From: Paralvinella palmiformis
Lineage: Eukaryota; Annelida; Polychaeta; Terebellida; Alvinellidae
Assembly: GCA_025642065.1 (NCBI GenBank)
Contig: JAODUP010000048.1
Coordinates: 116,001-180,000 of the forward strand
Direction of reading: 5' to 3'
DNA length: 64,000 bases
The position numbers and the translations under genes are program-made. The notes under the pieces are model-generated. The model did no database searches, was not told where the DNA came from, and was given only the letters and a program-made list of their open reading frames with translations. This document shows, piece by piece, positions 39,101 to 48,151 of the stretch (its first letter is position 1; each line of letters opens with the position of its first letter).

Positions 39101-41557
39101 CCCATGGAACTGGTCAACTCAATAACGAACAATCAAAGAAATAATGAAATTGAGGATAGCATCAATCCATCGCATCATGCTGCAATGCCCTCTCCAGGTG
39201 GCGAGTCTCATGATGGTTCTTCATTGGTTAGTGGCAGAGTGAAGGCAAAGGACAGGAGTCTTCAGGCACCTTCAGCCTCGCCGGCCAACGTACAGCACAG
39301 TGTATCTAAGTCTAAGCATAAAACTGGACAGGAAGAAAAGGCTGTGATAGCATCTATTCTAGGCACAACAGATAGATCACCTCTTTCACTGACCATTCCC
39401 AAGCGTAAGCTGCAAAATACGGACCCCGATCCGTGCAAGAAACTTAAGACTGAACCAAAGAGCACGCCATCTCGAGAGAGCGGAGGCAAGCACAAAGAGA
39501 GCACAGCAGAAACTGCAGACAAAAGGTCAGTACTTTTCTGGATATAGTTGTCAGAGGTTTTAGTCTTATCCAATGTAACACAACGGGGTATCTATCTAAT
39601 GTTATTTTTACATGAAGGCAGCTAAATGATTCATCTTGAAGGTCTTTTTGCATGAATCGTAGGGCTGAATTCATCACGTGGGATCTTTTTTTAGGAATAA
39701 GCTCAGTTGAAAGCATAATACGTTCAAATCTAGTAAGAAGTGCGCGATGGGAAAAAGCGAATGCAGCTTTCCAAGTCAAATGTTAGTCTTTGATCGGAAC
39801 GACTGTACGTACGTATAAGCAGTTCAGGCTCGTACCAACCAACCGACCTTACCAAAAACAAAATGTGGATATGTAAGCGGAGGAAGATACAGACGGGGCC
39901 CCGAAAGTTGGATGGCACTTGGCCTTTGTGTACTGTGATGAACTATGGCTTTTATTGACACTGGCATTTCTTTAATTGGGCCATTCATTCTAGCGGATGT
40001 GTGGCATGTCTAATAACGGCCATAGCGTTACGCACTGCAGATGTGTATACGTGTGGTCTTCGTCCATCCAGTTTCTATTTCTGTCTCGTTCAGGTTTCTT
40101 ATGGTAAATCATTTGAACATGGTTATCTTCCACACATCCAACCCCCCCTCCCGCGCCGGCCTCCGCATCAGTCATCTGCATCGGGAAGGTTTGATGAATC
40201 CTTAGAAATAATCCGAACATTTATTGCTCGAGTAATTGCTTAGGTAATAGCGAGGCGAAGATGGAGAACCAAACCGAAACAAGCTTCGGGCCCGAGTAAA
40301 CCATTCTCTATTGCCCGCCGGTCCAAGCAGCAGTAGCCAGCCTTATTGATTATCATTTCATTGTGAAGGCGTCTTCTTGTAACATCATATGGAAAACACC
40401 GTACGTACGTGATCGTATACATGTATGGCCGGCCCTCCGCTAGTTTTAGGCAGACCTTTGAGGACCTGTCAGGTGATTTGTGTGTGTGTGTGTGTGTGCG
40501 CGCGCGCGCGTGTGTGTTAATACTGATGTAAAATTGGTCAGTAGATCTTGGTTTCCCAGTGTTATCTGATTTATTTATTTACACAAATCTTTTGATGTTT
40601 TCACCTCAATGTTTCATGTTTAATGAGTATTCCGTGACATAGTTTATAGAGGAGCTGTCCCATTTGTACTCAATGGCGTAACACCCTGCCATGTTATGTA
40701 AACATGAGCCGATGATGTTACAATTTGGACCACCCAAGCTCATCTGTTAATGTGAAAATTAAATGTGAAAATTAAACGAAGTTGACCCTGTTAATAATTT
40801 AACCAAATATAAATTCCACTAGGACGGTGCCTGCTCCGTGGCCTAACTTGCCCGCACACGGCCACAAACCTGTAGCGCTTTGGTTCAAATCCCGGACGAG
40901 TTATATATCATGAAGGATGTTTCATCTTTCACTTCCCCTCGTTATTTGTGTAATCTCTCGACCCATTTACCCTACCAGGATTATTTCCATTTCGACGGCA
41001 TAAATTTAGCCATTACATCCTGCGGAGTACCATAATTCAGCGTTTATTCTCGTCCTTTCTAACACCTATATATAATATTTGTAAACAGTGGCTGTTCGGG
41101 ATAATTAGCGGCGTTTCGTCCGGGCCAAGTGTCGGTTACCTTCACATTACCGAGATTAGCATGAATTATAAGGCGGGTGCGGTTTAATGAGTTAGTGTTA
41201 GCCAATCAGATGACCTTATATCGTCATTAGGGCTGACCTTGACTAGGCTGGCTAGAGAGAACCATATGTCGTTGGTGTACATCACACATCACACCTGAGG
41301 CTTATCCGATCATTGGCCACCGAGTCAGACGGTTCTGTTCCACAGTAAAACACTGCCAGTGGTAGATCTGGTACTATTGATCTCTGTCACAGTCGGAACA
41401 AAGAGCGTCGCTTCATTGTTAGCATCACAGCTGATGGCGTATAAATAACAGGCCACACAGTATTGAAGAAGAGACTGAGGCATAAATATTAATAGAATTT
41501 CTTTTAATCTAAGAGTAATAATGATGACACACAGTTGTAGATACAATTAATAGTAGG

Positions 41558-41602
<45 letters not shown>

Positions 41603-42296
41603 ATTTCTTTATTAGTCAAACTAGCAGTTAAAAAAACCCACTCAACATAAAATACAACTTACGTCTGTCTATTTTATACTAATAATATATATGATATAGC
41701 TAGATATTTTAAGGAAGTCATACACACACATACACACATGCACGCGTGTGATATTTGTATTATTAAAATGTTAATGTTACAATTCAAATGGGTATATTCA
41801 CCATACAACTAACTGTACTCGTTGTCTTACAATACGATACCTCTCCCGTTGAATGGTCGAACATTTATCGAAATACGCTTAATAACCTAAGCTATAATGA
41901 GTTCAGATTAGCCTATATTATGCCGCCGTCGATGTCATGTTGTCATAAACTGGATCAAGTGTTTGTCATTGTCCCGAGTGGTTACGGTTCATAATGGAGA
42001 CGTCTTGTGCTAATGGGTGCTAAATAGGTTCGTAATAAGTGCATGATGTTACGGAGCGGCGTATGGCTCGAGTCCCAGGTCGTCCCTCGTTTGGATGAAT
42101 GTCGAATGGCTTTGCCATTTCTTATCCACGACCTTAGTGGATCTGGATCATTGTATAGGCCGTGATATGAACGGCGATGAAAAACTGGCTTCCTGATGAG
42201 TATTGTTCCCACTGCCAGATGAGACCACAGCGAACTATTTACAAACACTGGATGAAATTAGTTACTTCGGTGTGCCAGACACTGAACAGCCACTGT

Positions 42297-42339
<43 letters not shown>

Positions 42340-44536
42340 GTCAGGATGGCAACATTGGCGCTGGCAAAACAGTGTTATTAACCGGCCCAGGCACAGGATT
42401 ATGAGAGATGAATTGCCTTCGTCCAGAAAACATCTCCGTACTTGATTAGTGATGTACTTCTGGCTTGTTGCCTAGTACCATAAACAGACAGTTCGCCAAT
42501 TTATCAATAGCTGGGCCAGCAATTAATGTCACCTCCAGTATATTGGTGTGGGTTTCATATCAATCCACAGCCGGTCGGTTCTAGTGTGTGTGTTTGTGTG
42601 TGTGTGTGTGTGCGCGCGCGTTGAAATAAAAATAATGTGAAGAAAAAACAGCGACAGTGGCATGACCGGTGCCGTTCATCGCACATATGAATCATACCTG
42701 CTTAGATGTGCGCAGCTTTTAGAGTGGCTTCTGACAATAAAAGAAATAACCAACTGGCGTGCCATTCCGGAATAAAGCCGAACCGAGCTCCGGTGACAGC
42801 GAAGCCATTCAACGGAGAAACAAAACTAACCGCAATGGAGGCAGTTGACGCATTAATGTAAATGTCTCAGTGGTAAGAGCTCGTCGCTGATAAAACGTCC
42901 CCTGCATAAATCATAAATTGGCAATTGTTCAGCGGCCGCTCTCTCAAAAGTAGATATACGTGTAGTCGGCGGCGGGTGAAACATGGCCCAGTCGAGATTA
43001 GTTTCTGTCTGTATACTGGCCGAGGTGGGTTATCTGTAATGGGATGAAAACAGTTACAGTTGATTCCCAGCTATAACTCGCTGCTAATTTTTGATCGAGC
43101 CTATGGGTCGGTTGATCGGGACTACGGATAATCGGGATAGGGCAGATAGGTTTGTTCCGATGCTAAAGTGTTTTTACAATAAATGTCAGGTCACTCGGAC
43201 TGTTGGCGGTTATTCAGGGTTTTGTTTACTGCATTTCTATGCTTATTTGCTTCACTTAAAAAAAAATCGGTAGAATTATCTACTCAATTCAACTGGACAT
43301 GTGTTTTCTCCAATGCCTATTTCAATAAAAGTCATAACACATTTGATCGGTGTTGGGCATGGGTGGGAATTTTTGGTTTTCCAGTTATTCACAATTCTGG
43401 TTAAATGAATGCTGATTCATCAAGTGTTTTATATGTGCCAGTTGTTAAAAAAACCATACACACACACGTGTGCGCGCACACACAGACAATTATACAGAGA
43501 GACTGGCCAAAACTACTTATTGTCATTTGTGAAATACATTTGGAATCACTGGTGGCACATCATCCTGCAAGATGATTCATTATGTTATGGTTTTTGTCAG
43601 ATCTATGCTGATATCTGTAATCGGCCCTCGGCACACACTAATGTTATGCGCGGAGAACAAAGGAATCGCCACACACACACACACACACTTGTCAGATTAC
43701 ACCACTTGGTGTCGCCTCTTTACGTTGGTTATCAATATGACAAAGGCTGACTGGCCCACAGCGCTTTGTGGATGTATTTACGTGGTCTGCAGCAAACTAG
43801 GTCAGCCTCTTGACGAACAAGAACCAGTGTAACTAGCCAAGAGCATAACCTTGTATATGACTAGAGATCCTTTTTAGTTATTCAAACAGTACACCTGTGA
43901 TAACCTAGTTTGAGTAAATAGCCACCGTACACACTGTTTAGAGCAACATTGGTCTACTTTTTCACAGCGCTTTCTTGAATGGGAAGTTCTTAATTCGGTG
44001 CTGACACCTGGTGGTAATTTTCTCAACAAGAAAAATTATTCCTGTCATTTTGTGAATCATGGTGAAATAAAAAACAGTTATTGTTTATTTAATTTTGCTG
44101 CTGCTGTTGGTGTTATTTTTCTTCTTGGTTAAATTTTAAAAGCCAGGTATAGTTTATTTAATGCTTTAATAAAATCACTGTTCTCATATTTTATAAATTA
44201 ATTATCAGTACATTTGCAGGTCACATTACCTTTCATAAATTTTTCACCCAAAAGGCAATCTGGTGGCCTCAGGGAAACTGCAAAGAGCTGGGGACATATT
44301 GCAGCACACTTTGATGAAAATCCACATTACCATGGCACAAAATATGTAGAAAGGAGGAAAGGTCACAATGCTGTTGAACCTCTTCAGTATAGGTTTGCTT
44401 AATTTAGCTTTCCTTACATTTGTTTTCGTATCTTTATACATCTATTTAATTAAGTTGCATCCAAAAAGCTTGTAAACCTGAAATTTATTAAGTACATTTC
44501 AGTATTGTACATGGGTCAGTAATTAGAAGAACCATG

Positions 44537-44578
<42 letters not shown>

Positions 44579-47500
44579 CAATTTCCTGTGTCATTTTTTC
44601 AGTGCAAATTATAACTACTGTATATACTCGTGTATAAGACGCACCTGTTTTTAGGACCAATAAACACCCTGGAGTCGAACCCACTTATAAGATGCACTAA
44701 AATCAGCAATATTAATTCAAAACCCAGAAATTTATCATCATCTGAACATCTGTTGTATCTGTTCATGTGTCATTATACATGTCGTCGCCTTCTTCATGGT
44801 AGTCAGTGTCAGATTTGTCATACTGTTCAGCCCACAATACATTATCTAAATCATTGCTGCTAGAGCACTTCTTGAACAATTTGGTAATAATGGCGGGATC
44901 GATTTAATCCTAGGCCATCACTTTCACCCACTGTGTGAGGATAGGTAACAACAGCTGCTTCAGGTTGACTGCTGATGTGGGTTCCTTTGTTTCTGTAATT
45001 CTTTCTGGAGTAGTTTATTAGTAGTTCCTATGTGCCAGCTTTGGAAGTAATTAACACCTTGTTTTCCTTTGATGTGGCTTTTATGGTCATTCTTTGCTTG
45101 GCCTCATTTACCATTCCATTCAATTAAACACACACTCACATATTTCGATAGTAATGACATGTCTTTGTAATCATGTGGCTAATTAGGGCATCGGATTAAA
45201 TAATCATGGCAGTTATCATGGTTAAGTTTGGCTTTGAAAGACAACAGAGAAAACACATCTAATAAATTTGTTTATTATTTATATATTCGTTTATTAAGGT
45301 TGAAAAACAACATTATTCTACTTCCCCCTAATTTATGCGAAATATTACCTTCCCTTTTAGTCTGACCCACGTATAAGACGCACTCAATTTTGGCGTAGAT
45401 TTTGGAGTATAAAAAGTGCGACTTGTACGCGAGTATATATGGTATGCCACATCGGTATTGATGTCAGATTGATGAGTTCCCTATTTTATTGATGAGTCAT
45501 AAACCTTGGTGGTGCATGCAAAACATCTGCATGAGGAAAGTAATCATGCTCAGTCTTACCTAAGGGTTGGACATACAAAAGTGATACAATGACTTAGGTC
45601 CAGTAGAAGCCCGAGCTGAAAGATTACCTCTCTATCAATTTGCATAGTTAAGATTTCCTTCACTTTTTTATGATGAATGACTACAAACTTGTTATTTATT
45701 TCCAGGTTGCAAGCTGCTGATTATTACTTACATGAGGCACGGAGACTTAAACATGAGGCTGTAAGTACTCTGTCCATATCATTAACATCCACATTATTAA
45801 TATCCAAAACGTAGTATGATCTTCTTTATCAGGCCAAAAGGTTCATACAGAGATACAACTACATACAGGATAATACAAATTAACTGCACCAACACTAGAA
45901 CAGTACGTGAATATTTTTGGCCTTTAATCCTGCTAATACATTTTTATAAAAATAAGTATTACCATTCATGGAAAGCTGATCTGAACAAAACATAGGGTTA
46001 ATACAATAATCAGTTTGTTACCTCATAATAATAAATATGGCTTTTAAAACTGTAAGTTCCATATTTTGGAAATTTACCAAAGAATAGAGTATTGTGTGGA
46101 AAGGGCCATAAATAAAATCATGTCAAAAATAGCTGACCATACTAAAATCATGTCAAAAATAGCTGACCATACTACAAATAATATGTTATGTTATGCTTGC
46201 AAGAATTGAACATATTCACACATTACATGACTGAATATATTTGACATAGTTCTGTGTATGAACCACTGATAAATATCTCGGGTGCATTGTGTGCAAGAGG
46301 TGTTTAACATGCCCAAGGTATTTATTGTAATAAAAAGAATTCAGGTTCTTAATTATGTTCCATAAAGATAATTAACCTAAACTAAGGTGATACACTTCTG
46401 TCTCACTCTGTTATAAAAATGTTCCAGTACACCACAGAAGCAGATATAATTCTTGGGTGCTTGGATCCAAATTACTTGGACTGAAGATATTAAATGTTCA
46501 GTGATATTCTGGAGTGGGTCCACTGAAAATATTTCAGTATCATATGCTCTTTACCATTCATGAAAATTCAAACAAAATGTCATAGCTCAAAACTTTACCA
46601 ATGGACACTAATTACCCATTGTGTCAAGTAGTTGATCTAAGCTAGAGAAGCAAATATTTAATTCGAGCTTAATTGCACAATAGAAGAAATACACTTTCGT
46701 GTAGACGATTTCATTTGTTTATATTGCATTGATAAATTCAACCACCATATATCGCAGGGGACTCCACCATAAAATAAATTTGAGTGTGTTTACCTGAATT
46801 CACAGTTGTTATCACTGTGTCTCCATACTGAATACACAACTCAGTGATAGATCTCAAACAAGATGCCAAAATGAAAATCATACTCCATTAGAGAGAAATT
46901 GGAGATGATCACAAAATTATAGAAAGTTGAATCACAGCCCAGAATATCCTGCAGTAATGTTCCAAATCCTCCTCCACCAAGTTTTTATGTGCACAGAGCC
47001 ACAGAATCTAGCATCTTAATAAATATCCATTTAATACCCAATATAGGAGTTGCCTTTTATGGGATTTCCAGTAGATGAATAAATATGAAATCAAATGGCA
47101 TTTAGTTAGACAACTTAGCAGCCAACTTTAGCAATAGTGCCACCATTCATCATTATAAGTGAATTAAAAGAATGTATTGTTTCTTTTACATGAAATTACA
47201 AAGATGTATTGGTTGACTTTCCTAAATTATTTAATGTTGTGGTTATTCTCATGTTCTCAAATGCAAATGAAAGAAATGATCCAACAAGCAGTCAAAGTCA
47301 CCCACCACCACTAATGTACACAGACTGTTGTTATCCACAATCCACTTATAACATGGTTCACAGTCGTGGACCCCAGACACCACATTATAATGGAGCCAGA
47401 CTGTATTAGAGCTAAATCTATGCTAACCAAACACATAATTATATTATTATTATTTAAACACATTATATTTCAATTTCTTAATTATTTTTCATAAATGTGT

Positions 47501-48113
47501 ACAATTATATTAATTAGGTTAGAGCAAGATAACCTACTATTATATCTGTTGTGCCAATTCAAAAATAACCTTTTAATACTGTTTTACTTACAGGAAGGTA
47601 GATCACAGTCACGGATCTCTAAATTAATGATGTATTTGGAGGCTGTGCTCTCCTTTGTACAGTGTGGCTATGCGATGGAAAAAGAAACTTCCGATCTTAA
47701 TAACAAAGGCGTTTTCAATATGTACAAAGAGACTTTTAAATTTTCCAGGTAACCATTGCTTATATCATGTAATGTTTGCCAAATGCTGATTTAAGTACTC
47801 ATTTTGAATTAATTTTATGGTAAATCATGATAGCGTCCGATCACTTTCAATACAGGAATGTTTTATTTCATTGACATCAATACGTTGTCATTACTTTGCA
47901 GAGACATCTTGAAAGGGAGCAGACATGAACATGTTGATGCTCTAGAGTATAAACTGATAGTATTAAGGTAGGTACATTTTAATCTAATAGTAATGAGTGT
48001 CAGAAGAAGGAAAACAATAAAATAAATATAAAGTTTGCAGATTTGAAATTAAGGGTATTCCGATCAGTAAAATAATGTTTCGTTGGTAATAGCCACTGGC
48101 AATAGATTATCAC

Positions 48114-48151
<38 letters not shown>

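Larger units (their letters stand above)
39526..44254 (+). other. AFF intron 10
   Basis: A CpG-rich section (39.6-43.5 kb) with a SINE at 40823, (GT)n(CG)n at 40480-40517, (AT)n at 41561-41599, (GT)n at 42302-42337 and (GT)n(CG)n near 42586-42621. CpG falls again after about 43.9 kb. Phase does not demand a further exon here. Confidence 0.7.
44393..45705 (+). other. AFF intron 11, mostly a DNA transposon
   Basis: A 1.3-kb intron with (TA)n at 44536-44575 followed by the pogo/Tigger-like element 44618-45442. Only short unique flanks remain. Confidence 0.8.

Noticed and set aside
46860..46990. Minus-strand KLGGGGFGTLLQ resembling a kinase glycine loop
   Set aside because: Stops occur soon on both sides and none of the later kinase motifs (VAIK, HRD, DFG) can be read; too little to call a pseudogene.
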